Source of the DNA: an uncultured Bacilli bacterium
GTDB lineage: Bacteria > Bacillota_I > Bacilli_A > RF39 > UBA660
Length of the DNA: 12,863 nucleotides
Assembly (NCBI GenBank): GCA_934096785.1
Contig: CAKONA010000009.1
Coordinates: forward strand, 1-12,863
Reading direction: 5' to 3'
Part shown: positions 5,747-12,863 of the stretch, piece after piece
Numbering within the stretch: position 1 is the stretch's first letter
Layout of the letters: each line of letters opens with the position of its first letter
The notes under the pieces: model-generated
Databases searched by the model: none
What the model was told of the DNA's origin: nothing
What the model saw: only the letters and a program-made list of their open reading frames with translations
Program-made: the position numbers and the translations under genes

Positions 5747-7903
5747 TTATACGTATTTTAAATAAGTATTTCTATTTGCTCCATAATTAGTACTTACACT
5801 TTTATTAAGTGAATCTATACTACCAAGTATAATTAATGAACTCTTCGCTCTAGTAACTGCTGTATATATTAGTTTATTATAAAACATTCTATTGAAACTA
5901 CGCGCAAGTATAATTACAACATTAGCATATTCACTTCCTTGACTTTTATGAATACTTACCGCATACGCAAGATTAAATTTATCAAACTCTCCACTTTTAT
6001 ATTCAACTATATTGCCAGAATAATCTATCTCTACAACCATTTTCTTATCAAGATAATAAATATCTCTTATGTATCCAATATCTCCATTATATACGTTATT
6101 ATCAACATCATTAACAAGTTGTATTACTTTATCATTTATTCTAAAGTACTTGTCTCCAATTACAAACTTCTCACTATCAGGATTAAATATACTAGCCATC
6201 ATACTATTTAAACTATCAATTCCGTTTACTCCCTTATACATTGGCGCAAGTACCTGAAAGTTTTCACTATGAATACCTTTTTCAACTGCTTTATTAACTA
6301 TCTCACTAAGATATTTCTTGATATCATCATCACTACTCTCTATAAATTTAAAATCACTATAGTTAGTTGGAAATTTATCAAAATGTTTTCTATTCTTAAT
6401 ATCATTTGCTAAGTATGTTATATAACTTCCTTCTTTAACTCTATATATAGTATTTAAATATTTATTCTTAATAGTGCTTATATGCAATAAATCATTAAGT
6501 AAGTCTCCAGGCCCTATAGATGGTAATTGATTCGCATCCCCTACTAGTATTAATTTAACATTTAGTTTAAGACCCTTAAGTAATGATGAAAATAAGAATA
6601 TATCTATCATAGAACTCTCATCTACTATAACTATCTTTTCACTTGATTTATTATATTCATCAACTAAGAAAGACTCTGTTTCTTTATTCCATTTTAAATA
6701 TTTATGTATTGTATAAGCAGGAGCACCAACACTCTCAGCCATTCTCTTACTAGCTCTACCAGTTGGTGCAAGTAAAGCAATATCTCCATGATTTAAATCA
6801 AGTATATCTCTTAAAATCATAACAATAGCCTTAATAATAGTAGTCTTACCAGTACCAGGACCACCAGTTATAATAAAGAAATTATTAAGAATAGCTCCCT
6901 TTATCGCATCCTTCTGATCACTATTAAATGTAATATTATTTTTCTTTTCATATTCACTTATATAAGTATCAATTTTATCACTCTTAATATTACATTTTAT
7001 ATCATTAATTCTATTTATATCCATAAGAATACTTTTTTCAGTATTATAAAAATCAGTAAGTGTTACATATTCATTAAAAAGCACAATTTTAGCCTTTAAC
7101 GCAAGACTATCAATATATTTAAGATACTCATCAGCACTGAACACACCTCTAAAACATCTCTTCATCTTAATAAATAACTCGTCTTTTAAGATTAATGTGT
7201 CTCCACTCTCATAACAACTTTTATATATGTTATGAAGTATTAATGCTTCAATTCTTCTCTTATCCATCTCATCATTGTCTTTCAAAAACATCAAATCAAG
7301 TTTATCAAAATTAATGTATTCTACTAAATCATATATATTTTCTTCAATAGTCTTATTAAGTTTGCTTCCATATATTGTTATTAAATCTATTGCTTCACGT
7401 ACACTAAAACCAAGTCCATTTAATTTAAGTATTAAGTCTTGATTATACTCATTTTCAAGTATCTTATCATGCATTCTCTTAGCCTTAGTGATAGTCATAC
7501 CACTAACTGTAGCTACACTTTGATAATCTTCTTTAATAGTTTTAATCGTATCACTACCAAATCTTTCAACAATACGTTTAGCAGTCTTAGCACCTATTCC
7601 TTTAAACATGCCACTACTTAAATATAAAACTAGACTATCTTCATCACTTGGAGCCTTTACTTCATAACTCTCTACTTCATATTGACTACCATACTTAGGA
7701 TGTTCAACAAGTCTTCCATATAATATATAATCCACATCCATATTAACATCAGCAAAACTACCAGTGAAACCTATAACTTTATTAATAAAAGGTTTTAACT
7801 CACTATCATTTGTTTCTCTCACCTTAAAAACACCAACTTTATATGGTCCATTATTACTTTCATAAATAATTTTTCTAATATTTCCAAGCACATAATTCTT
7901 CAT
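5747..7903 (-). CDS. recD2: RecD2-family ATP-dependent 5'-3' DNA helicase
   Basis: This is a superfamily 1B helicase of the RecD2 (YrrC) type, which acts without RecBC in replication-fork and repair processes. It has 718 residues, slightly shorter than the usual 740-800. The N-terminal OB-like part (about 1-85) is followed by helix-hairpin-helix repeats (about 88-200, including GMFKGIGAKTAKRIV). The motor then shows a Q-motif (NSDQKDAI, 327-334), Walker A GGPGTGKTT (347-355), motif Ia APTGRASKRM (379-388), Walker B VDESSMID (427-434), LVGDANQLPSIGPG (453-466), IHKSQGSEY (651-659) and YTAVTRAKSSLIILG (680-694). All catalytic residues are present. The ATG at 7903 has no ribosome binding site; an extended -10 element lies directly before it. 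The microprotein gene follows 41 bases downstream and is probably co-transcribed. Confidence 0.95.
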   Translation of the reverse strand: MKNYVLGNIRKIIYESNNGPYKVGVFKVRETNDSELKPFINKVIGFTGSFADVNMDVDYILYGRLVEHPKYGSQYEVESYEVKAPSDEDSLVLYLSSGMFKGIGAKTAKRIVERFGSDTIKTIKEDYQSVATVSGMTITKAKRMHDKILENEYNQDLILKLNGLGFSVREAIDLITIYGSKLNKTIEENIYDLVEYINFDKLDLMFLKDNDEMDKRRIEALILHNIYKSCYESGDTLILKDELFIKMKRCFRGVFSADEYLKYIDSLALKAKIVLFNEYVTLTDFYNTEKSILMDINRINDIKCNIKSDKIDTYISEYEKKNNITFNSDQKDAIKGAILNNFFIITGGPGTGKTTIIKAIVMILRDILDLNHGDIALLAPTGRASKRMAESVGAPAYTIHKYLKWNKETESFLVDEYNKSSEKIVIVDESSMIDIFLFSSLLKGLKLNVKLILVGDANQLPSIGPGDLLNDLLHISTIKNKYLNTIYRVKEGSYITYLANDIKNRKHFDKFPTNYSDFKFIESSDDDIKKYLSEIVNKAVEKGIHSENFQVLAPMYKGVNGIDSLNSMMASIFNPDSEKFVIGDKYFRINDKVIQLVNDVDNNVYNGDIGYIRDIYYLDKKMVVEIDYSGNIVEYKSGEFDKFNLAYAVSIHKSQGSEYANVVIILARSFNRMFYNKLIYTAVTRAKSSLIILGSIDSLNKSVSTNYGANRNTYLKYV

Positions 7904-7912
7904 ACAAACTAT

Positions 7913-7921
7913 ATTATCACA
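7913..7921 (-). promoter_or_regulatory. Extended -10 promoter abutting recD2
   Basis: On the minus strand TGTGATAAT (TGn plus GATAAT) ends 9 bases before the recD2 ATG at 7903. The predicted start site is at 7903-7906, which would give a leader of zero to three bases. No good -35 is present, as is common for extended -10 promoters. No Shine-Dalgarno sequence is found between here and the ATG. Confidence 0.55.
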
Positions 7922-7940
7922 AATAACATCTTCTTACCAT

Positions 7941-7970
7941 AATAAAAGAAAAAATATTTCTACTTTTTCT
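7941..7970 (-). repeat. 30-bp direct repeat, copy 1; terminator-like
   Basis: This stretch is identical over 30 bases to 8499-8528. On the minus strand it forms an A/T-rich hairpin (AGAAAAA / TTTTTCT, loop about 10) followed by TTTATT. It lies directly after the stop codon of the 162-residue protein gene and most likely ends its transcript. Confidence 0.7.
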
Positions 7971-7971
7971 C

Positions 7972-8460
7972 CTATTTAGTTAATTCTTTTCCTTTTTGAT
8001 ATTTTCTTAATGCTCCAGTTAAATCCGCTTCACTTATTTCTCTTAAATTAATATCATTTTCACGAACATAATTTATAAGTGAAGAAGCAGCAATAGATAA
8101 TTCATCATCTTGTAGATAAAACACAAGTGGTTCATTATATCCTATTATTTCTTTATCTTTTATTCTTAAACGTTCTGTATAATATTCAGTATTTCCAAAT
8201 AAAATCATAGAGTAGCCTTGATTATAAATATCTATTAACATATCTTGAGTTAAAAGTTTCATTTTTTTAGAAGAATCTAATTTTGATATTGCTTCTTCTT
8301 CCCCAAGTATTGTTAACTTTCCATTAACTTCTACTCTAAATCTATCTCCATGTCTATCGTAACTATCCCAAGTAGGAAATGTAATAGTTTTAATTTCATA
8401 TTTAGTTACATCATTACTTGATAAATCCTTTAATACTTTTAGAACTCTTTCTTTTTCCAT
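7972..8460 (-). CDS. Uncharacterised 162-residue cytoplasmic protein
   Basis: I do not recognise this protein. It begins MEKERVLKVLKDLSSNDVTK and has no membrane segment or signal peptide. The N-terminal half looks like beta-strands around FPTWDSYDRHGDRFRVEVNG. The middle has alternating helix and strand (LLTQDMLIDIYNQGYSMILF), and the C-terminus is helical (LREISEADLTGALRKYQKGK). Charged and hydrophobic residues alternate as in a compact globular domain. The ATG at 8460 has GGAGGG close upstream; an in-frame TTG at 8475 precedes that ribosome binding site and is not the start. A TATAAT lies just before it. The gene stands alone between two copies of a 30-bp terminator-like repeat, so context says nothing about its role. 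Confidence 0.75.
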   Translation of the reverse strand: MEKERVLKVLKDLSSNDVTKYEIKTITFPTWDSYDRHGDRFRVEVNGKLTILGEEEAISKLDSSKKMKLLTQDMLIDIYNQGYSMILFGNTEYYTERLRIKDKEIIGYNEPLVFYLQDDELSIAASSLINYVRENDINLREISEADLTGALRKYQKGKELTK

Positions 8461-8480
8461 AATTCCCTCCGACAAAATAT

Positions 8481-8509
8481 ATTATACTATATTTTCAAAA
8501 TAAAAGAAA
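8481..8509 (-). promoter_or_regulatory. Probable promoter of the 162-residue protein gene
   Basis: A consensus TATAAT (8481-8486) would start transcription near 8474, about 14 bases before the ATG. The -35 at 17-base spacing (8504-8509, TTTCTT) is poor and lies inside the 30-bp repeat. Confidence 0.45.
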
Positions 8510-8528
8510 AAATATTTCTACTTTTTCT
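8499..8528 (-). repeat. 30-bp direct repeat, copy 2; terminator-like
   Basis: This is an exact copy of 7941-7970. Here it contains the last codons and the TAG stop of the YfhO-family gene, then continues into the same A/T-rich hairpin and U-rich tail. Copy 1 lies after its neighbour's stop codon, so the shared sequence is not inherited coding sequence in both places. Confidence 0.75.
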
Positions 8529-11022
8529 TAAATTTCTTTATCACATCAGAATGATAATAACATATGTATATAACTACACCCAAAACACTCATTATAAAAC
8601 CAATTGTTTTAAAAGGTGCTTTATATTCTATAACTATATTATGTTTACCTTCACTTATCTTAAATCCAACATATGCAGTATTTATTTTTTCATAATCTAC
8701 CTTTTTACCATCAACTTTAATAGTAAATCCTTTATCATATGGAAATGTTGTTACAAAGTATCCATCTTTCTTAGTTTCAACAGAAGCATATATCTTATCT
8801 CCTTTAGTTTTATCACTAATATTAACTTCAGTAACCTTATCTTTAACATTCTTTATATCATCATAATCCATATAATATACTTTAAGATTACTTATATTGT
8901 AAACACCCTTTTGAAATACTACTTCAAGTTTATCAGATATATCACCTATAACATAATTAAAAGTATTGTTACCATTATAGTATTTCCATTCCTTACACGT
9001 TAATTTATTTACATTACCATTTATTGTAACTGATAAGTCTCCAACTGAACAAGACTGACTATCTAAGTTAAAACTTACAAATAATATTTTATTAAGAGCA
9101 TCCTTAGGTACATCTATATACATCTTACTATTATTCTTTTTAACATTAATAACATTACCATTCATATTTATAGAAGTATCAATATATCTAATATCACTTT
9201 GTTTTATATATGTTTCTTTAATCTTACTTTCATATTTATTATTTGTTTTCTCATTAACAACTACATTATTAAGTAATACTTCATTGTTATAAGGAAAACT
9301 TAGTTTATTAAAGTCTTTCTTACTATAATAGTTATAACTTACATACATAAATGGAAGCACATCATCATTCTCATATAATCCAGTATTACCAACACTATCA
9401 ATCTTTTTATAACCTAAAATATTTAAGTTGTCCCCAATCATATATTTATTATTTGAAAACATTAAGTACAACAAATCCTTACTAGGAGCTATTATCAATC
9501 TATTTCTATATTGCATAGGTACTTCAAATGTATCAAATACAAACTTATTATATAAGCTGTTACCAGTAGATGAATATATAGAATCAGTATATATATTTAA
9601 GTTATCATAAGTATTATTAATATTCTCTATTCTTAAATTATATAGATTTGTATGATTATAACCTTTAGGTATCTTTAAAGTTAAAGCTTCTTGATTCTTA
9701 TTTAAATCATTATATATATTCTTCCTTTTAACAAGATTATCTTTATCATTAGCAAGACAAGAATATATTATAAGCACAACTACTGCAAAACCTTCAAATA
9801 AGTATTTTTTATTTATCTTTATTGAAACAACTATAATAATTAATGAAACAATAAAGTCAACATAGAACATATTATCATAACTACTTTCACCTATATATAT
9901 TAAGAACAATGAAGCTACTGAAAGTATCAATAACTTCTTAACATCAACTTTTCTTTCTAATACATTTTTAAAGAACATAGTAATTACTAAAGCATATAAA
10001 GGCATAAAAGGTATTAAGACTTTTGAATCTATATACATTGTCGCATTCAATATATAATTTATTAATGGAAATACTACTAAAGACGCAAGTACAAAGAATA
10101 GAAATCTATTTTCACGTTTCTCATCAAGTAACAAAGCAAGCATAGCTATTAAACCAAAAGATGTAAGTCCTACTCCATAAGCATTATACATTAAGAATTT
10201 AACATTTATTTTAGGTATCAATAATTCACTAAGACTAATACTTATATCATTAGGTAACCTTCCATTTAATATCGCATAGAACGTTGGCATTAAAAGAACA
10301 CACGTACATAATACTGCTATCATTAAAGGTATTAAGAACTTAAATCCATCTATAAAGAATGACTTAACTGTTATTTTTTTATTTTTTCTAATATATTTAT
10401 ATATTCCATAAACAACTATAGATATTAAAGCAGGTATACTATAATAATAACTCATAAGTATAATAAGAATGCTTGAAATGCATAACATTCTTCCATCATT
10501 CTTATCAAAATACTTATCTACTCCCATAAGTGCAAGTATCAAGAAAGGCATATAATTCATAAACATAATATGTCTATGTGAATGAAATAAAAGCGGACTT
10601 GCAGTCATAAACACTATACTACCAAGAAAACATACTTCACTTTTAAACTTATTATTCTTTAAAAAATAATAAAATAATATAACACTACTATAAGCAAGAA
10701 CAATACTACTTACTTGAATATATGTTTTCATACTTATAAATGGAAGTAAATACGATAACATTATAACCGGATTATATAATCCATAGTAACTATAAGTGTA
10801 AATATTCTGTCCACTTCCTAAATTTAATGCAAAATCTGGAAATAAATTAAAAGTTTTATAAAAAAGACTTCTAAAATATGCAGGTATAACAGAATGTTGA
10901 CTATTCCAATCTAAGGTACTACCATACAAAGTCCCATTTCTAAGAATATAAATTATTATAAAAATAAATATAAAACTTAGAAAAAAAATATAAAATTTAT
11001 CACTTTTTTTTGTCTTTTTCAT
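8518..11022 (-). CDS. YfhO-family membrane protein (GT-C-like glycosyltransferase)
   Basis: This is a large polytopic protein of 834 residues, typical of the YfhO family (PF09586; family members usually 800-900). A first helix at about 9-27 is followed by a loop starting DWNSQHSVIPAYFRSL, and then by roughly a dozen helices to about residue 430. A large extracytoplasmic beta-rich region (about 430-803) comes next, then a last helix (about 805-824) with a basic tail. The region before that last helix (761-803: PYDKGFTIKVDGKKVDY, then GKHNIVIEYKAP) is the family's characteristic ending. In Bacillus and Listeria YfhO homologues take part in glycosylating teichoic acid outside the cell, using a lipid-linked sugar. 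The acceptor here is unknown. I chose the ATG at 11022; a GTG at 11031 is possible. Neither has a ribosome binding site. Confidence 0.88.
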   Translation of the reverse strand: MKKTKKSDKFYIFFLSFIFIFIIIYILRNGTLYGSTLDWNSQHSVIPAYFRSLFYKTFNLFPDFALNLGSGQNIYTYSYYGLYNPVIMLSYLLPFISMKTYIQVSSIVLAYSSVILFYYFLKNNKFKSEVCFLGSIVFMTASPLLFHSHRHIMFMNYMPFLILALMGVDKYFDKNDGRMLCISSILIILMSYYYSIPALISIVVYGIYKYIRKNKKITVKSFFIDGFKFLIPLMIAVLCTCVLLMPTFYAILNGRLPNDISISLSELLIPKINVKFLMYNAYGVGLTSFGLIAMLALLLDEKRENRFLFFVLASLVVFPLINYILNATMYIDSKVLIPFMPLYALVITMFFKNVLERKVDVKKLLILSVASLFLIYIGESSYDNMFYVDFIVSLIIIVVSIKINKKYLFEGFAVVVLIIYSCLANDKDNLVKRKNIYNDLNKNQEALTLKIPKGYNHTNLYNLRIENINNTYDNLNIYTDSIYSSTGNSLYNKFVFDTFEVPMQYRNRLIIAPSKDLLYLMFSNNKYMIGDNLNILGYKKIDSVGNTGLYENDDVLPFMYVSYNYYSKKDFNKLSFPYNNEVLLNNVVVNEKTNNKYESKIKETYIKQSDIRYIDTSINMNGNVINVKKNNSKMYIDVPKDALNKILFVSFNLDSQSCSVGDLSVTINGNVNKLTCKEWKYYNGNNTFNYVIGDISDKLEVVFQKGVYNISNLKVYYMDYDDIKNVKDKVTEVNISDKTKGDKIYASVETKKDGYFVTTFPYDKGFTIKVDGKKVDYEKINTAYVGFKISEGKHNIVIEYKAPFKTIGFIMSVLGVVIYICYYHSDVIKKFKKK

Positions 11023-11037
11023 ATAAATCACAACATA

Positions 11038-11066
11038 ATTTTACATAAATATAAAATAAATGTCAA
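11038..11066 (-). promoter_or_regulatory. Promoter of the YfhO-family gene
   Basis: A perfect TTGACA (11061-11066) and TAAAAT (11038-11043) are separated by 17 bases on the minus strand. The predicted +1 is the G at 11031. That base begins an in-frame GTG and is only 9 bases before the ATG, so the message has almost no leader. Confidence 0.8.
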
Positions 11067-11094
11067 TTTACTCTAGCACTTTTGTATCAAGTTA

Positions 11095-11103
11095 TGATAA
11101 AAT
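11095..11103 (+). promoter_or_regulatory. Extended -10 promoter of the DUF1292-SLT operon
   Basis: TGATAAAAT fits TGn plus TAAAAT. Transcription would start near 11110, giving a 12-base leader that carries GGTGA ahead of the ATG at 11122. No clear -35 is present. It is divergent from the yfhO-family promoter about 30 bases away, so the two may influence each other. Confidence 0.55.
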
Positions 11104-11121
11104 TAAAGCGGTGAAACTATT

Positions 11122-11358
11122 ATGAATTCTAGGCTTACATTTACAATAAAAGAAAACGGAAAAGAAAAAGAATATTTTGTAATTAAAATATTTAGTTATA
11201 ATAAAAGAGATTATATGATCTTCTCAGAGGAAGATTCTAAAGAAGTCTTTGGTGCTAGATATGAAATTATAAATGATGAAGTAAAACTTTACGACATCGA
11301 AACTGAGGATGAATATAATTACATTGACAACATATTATCTAATATGGGAGAAAAATAA
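11122..11358 (+). CDS. DUF1292-family protein
   Basis: This 78-residue acidic protein of the DUF1292 family (PF06949) is small, cytoplasmic and of unknown function. Such proteins are common in Bacillota, often near yrrK/yqgF-type genes. It shows the expected pattern: an early strand (SRLTFTIKENGKEKEYFVIK), a YMIFSEED segment, FGARYEIINDEVKLYDIETE, and a terminal DEYNYIDNILSNM helix. The length matches the family. The ATG at 11122 has GGTGA upstream, a modest ribosome binding site. Its stop overlaps the next start by one base (TAATG), so the two products are translationally coupled. The genes usually found next to DUF1292 are absent; here its partner is a wall-lytic protein. Confidence 0.85.
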   Translation: MNSRLTFTIKENGKEKEYFVIKIFSYNKRDYMIFSEEDSKEVFGARYEIINDEVKLYDIETEDEYNYIDNILSNMGEK

Positions 11359-12674
11359 TGAATGCAATAAGATTTGTAGTAGATAGGAACAGTAGCGTTG
11401 CTAAATGTATCTATTCACACGATGTCTTTAGTGAAAAATTCAAACCATTATTCATGACCAGGAGTAGACTTACCTCTTTATTAAAAATATTTGAGGAAGA
11501 GTACAAAAGTATCAATGAAAGGATTAATAGAGATAATATTCTATTAACTTTTTATGATGTCGATGACGAAGCATTAACTGAACTCGGAAAAATGAGTGAT
11601 GCTTATAAACGTAAGATGGACAGAATCAAAAAGAAAAATAATATTAAAAATGAAAGAAGTATGCGACTAGAATACACATGTGACCCTGAATATATAAAAA
11701 ATAAAAATAAAAGAGTCACAAGAACAAAGAAAAAACTTGGAGTTGTAGCTACCTTCTCTGCATTAACATTATCAACAGTCTTACTATTAGGTTCAGTTTC
11801 AAAAGCAAATCAATCTATAGAAGCATATCAAGGAACATCTATTTCTTATGAAGATGATATCTTTGATGATATTAACAAAGATTACAACGAAGAAGTAACG
11901 ATTGAAAAAGTACCAGAAATTGTAGAAATAGAAGACACGCCTACAATAGAAGAAACTGAAACTATAAATAATGAAGAAGAACAAGAAATAAAAGAAATAA
12001 ATGTTGATTCTAAAGTAAATCCATTCTACATTGAAACAGAAGATTTAACTTCAAGTAGTAAGTATCAAAATGCTAAAGAAAAGTACTATAGTCTAATTGA
12101 AAAATATTCAAAAGAATATGGTCTTGATCCTATGGTGATGCTTGCAATCGCAACGCAAGAACGTGGCGTTCACTCAAATGAAGTTGAAAATGATGGTGGT
12201 CTTGGATTATTTCAAGTTCAAGTTGAAGGAAAATGGAATTGGGATAATACAAATATAACAGCATTCAACTACTCTACTAATTCTAAAGAAAAAACAACAA
12301 TCACAAAAGAAAAAGCATCCATTTTAGAAAACAATATCAAATATGGATGTATGTTATTTCAAAACACTTTAAAAGAACAAAACTACAACATTCCAAGAGC
12401 AATACAAAGTTATAATTATGGTTCTACATATATGGATGATGTAATAAACGAATGTGTTAAAGAAACAGGTTACTCAAGAAGTGAATTAAGTGACCCTACT
12501 AATCTTATATGGACAAACTATAGAAATGTAATTAAAAACGGAGATGACAAGTACCTAGAAAATGTACTTAGATATCTCCCTAATGATACAGAAATTAATT
12601 TCAAGAAACCAAATGGTGAAGTAATAACCATGACATTTGAAAATCTCACATATAGTGAAAATATTACAAGATAA
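11358..12674 (+). CDS. Membrane-anchored SLT/lysozyme-fold protein with cytoplasmic head
   Basis: This 438-residue type II membrane protein probably cleaves peptidoglycan. Residues 1-126 form a basic cytoplasmic domain that I cannot assign. A single membrane helix lies at 127-148 (LGVVATFSALTLSTVLLLGS) after an RTKKK stop. An acidic linker rich in Glu (about 165-215) follows, then a lytic-transglycosylase-like domain (about 236-370). That domain shows YGLDPMVMLAIATQERG, with the likely catalytic Glu at 268, then GGLGLFQVQ (280-288) and AIQSYNYG (348-355). These match the SLT pattern E...G..QI/V...AYN.G, with Phe-Gln and Tyr-Asn retained. The start overlaps the DUF1292 stop, and a strong terminator closes the operon. 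Exported hydrolases of this fold usually have only a signal peptide, so the 126-residue cytoplasmic part is unusual. It suggests control from inside the cell. Confidence 0.85.
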   Translation: MNAIRFVVDRNSSVAKCIYSHDVFSEKFKPLFMTRSRLTSLLKIFEEEYKSINERINRDNILLTFYDVDDEALTELGKMSDAYKRKMDRIKKKNNIKNERSMRLEYTCDPEYIKNKNKRVTRTKKKLGVVATFSALTLSTVLLLGSVSKANQSIEAYQGTSISYEDDIFDDINKDYNEEVTIEKVPEIVEIEDTPTIEETETINNEEEQEIKEINVDSKVNPFYIETEDLTSSSKYQNAKEKYYSLIEKYSKEYGLDPMVMLAIATQERGVHSNEVENDGGLGLFQVQVEGKWNWDNTNITAFNYSTNSKEKTTITKEKASILENNIKYGCMLFQNTLKEQNYNIPRAIQSYNYGSTYMDDVINECVKETGYSRSELSDPTNLIWTNYRNVIKNGDDKYLENVLRYLPNDTEINFKKPNGEVITMTFENLTYSENITR

Positions 12675-12701
12675 AAGGATTTCAATTTGAAGTCCTTTTT
12701 T
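12673..12701 (+). terminator. Terminator of the DUF1292-SLT operon
   Basis: A 12-bp hairpin (arms 12673-12684 and 12688-12699, loop ATT, one G-U pair) runs straight into a T tract. It begins at the stop codon. It is the strongest terminator in the window. Confidence 0.9.
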
Positions 12702-12750
12702 ATAAGATAATTTATAAAAGTATGTTTAAAACTACAGATTAAATAAGAAA

Positions 12751-12767
12751 TCCCCAAATTAAGGGGA
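12751..12767 (-). terminator. Possible terminator of the tRNA gene
   Basis: A 5-bp GC-rich hairpin (TCCCC / GGGGA, loop of 7) lies 14 bases past the tRNA 3' end and is followed on the minus strand by TTTCTTATTT. The stem is short and the U tract interrupted, so the call is tentative. The remaining sequence from 12702 to 12750 shows nothing further. Confidence 0.45.
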
Positions 12768-12780
12768 AAATTATCATAAG

Positions 12781-12857
12781 TGGCGTCCATGATTGGAATC
12801 GAACCAACGACCTATCGCTTAGGAGGCGATTGCTCTATCCTACTGAGCTACAAGGAC
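12781..12857 (-). tRNA. tRNA-Arg (anticodon CCT)
   Basis: The minus strand folds into a complete 77-base cloverleaf with encoded CCA. The acceptor is GTCCTTG with CATGGAC, the D stem GCTC/GAGC, and the anticodon stem ATCGC/GCGAT around loop CTCCTAA. Anticodon CCT reads AGG (Arg). The T arm is GTTGG-TTCGATT-CCAAT, with a G-T pair at its base. One flaw is visible: acceptor pair 5-68 is T-T instead of a Watson-Crick pair (CAAGGAC would be perfect). All invariant positions (T8, GG in the D loop, TTCGA, T33) are present, so it is probably functional. Its promoter lies outside the window. Confidence 0.93.
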
Positions 12858-12863
12858 ACATAT

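Noticed and set aside
5939..7621. Plus-strand open frames inside recD2
   Set aside because: They are antisense to helicase motifs and rich in Ile/Tyr/Asn from A/T bias, with no ribosome binding site.
8551..9610. Plus-strand frames of 150 and 60 codons opposite the YfhO-family gene
   Set aside because: Composition is Ile/Tyr/Phe-rich noise complementary to a recognisable protein; no start signals.
11799..12790. Minus-strand frames opposite the SLT protein and its terminator (11799-11984, 12518-12790)
   Set aside because: They lie antisense to the acidic linker and catalytic domain, and the second runs through a strong terminator; both are shadows.
1..12863. CRISPR arrays, insertion sequences, prophage or defence genes
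   Set aside because: No regularly spaced repeats, transposase motifs, terminal inverted repeats or integrase were found; the only long exact repeat is the 30-bp pair.

Overview
The window reads as a very AT-rich, low-GC Gram-positive (Bacillota/Firmicutes or a Mollicutes-like relative) chromosome segment. The reasons are the A/T-saturated codons, strong GGAGG-type ribosome binding sites, a ribosomal protein L10 leader, the cdaA-cdaR cyclic-di-AMP pair, spoVS, recD2 and a YfhO-family membrane protein. Every tryptophan codon I checked is TGG and every intact gene ends at TAA or TAG, so nothing suggests reassignment of TGA. I cannot name the species; spoVS hints at a spore-former or a descendant of one.

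Layout: almost everything from 1 to 11 kb is on the minus strand, in short, separately terminated units. From the left: rplJ (L10, cut by the window edge) with a TTTACA/TATAAT promoter and an attenuator leader; the overlapping pair cdaA-cdaR; spoVS; a six-helix membrane protein of unknown role; a decayed von Willebrand factor A-like gene whose 3' end now carries the promoter of that membrane protein; an AI-2E-family exporter; a 43-codon membrane microprotein that appears to start at ATT, just downstream of recD2; recD2; an unrecognised 162-residue protein; and a large YfhO-family membrane protein. The last two genes end in the same 30-bp sequence, which looks like a copied terminator.

At 11.03-11.12 kb there is a divergent promoter region. 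To its right a plus-strand two-gene operon encodes a DUF1292 protein and a membrane-anchored lysozyme-like (SLT-fold) enzyme with an unusual cytoplasmic head. It ends in a strong terminator and faces a minus-strand tRNA-Arg(CCT) gene at the right edge.

How the genes fit together: several concern the cell envelope and turgor (CdaA/CdaR make and control c-di-AMP, YfhO proteins act in cell-surface glycosylation, the SLT protein would cut peptidoglycan). The rest are housekeeping (translation, DNA repair helicase). Most of the window is ordinary core genome. I see no defence system, CRISPR array, insertion sequence or prophage. The least ordinary points are the ATT-start microprotein, two genes (recD2, yfhO) whose promoters leave almost no leader and no ribosome binding site, the duplicated terminator, the vWA gene relic, and the DUF1292/SLT operon.
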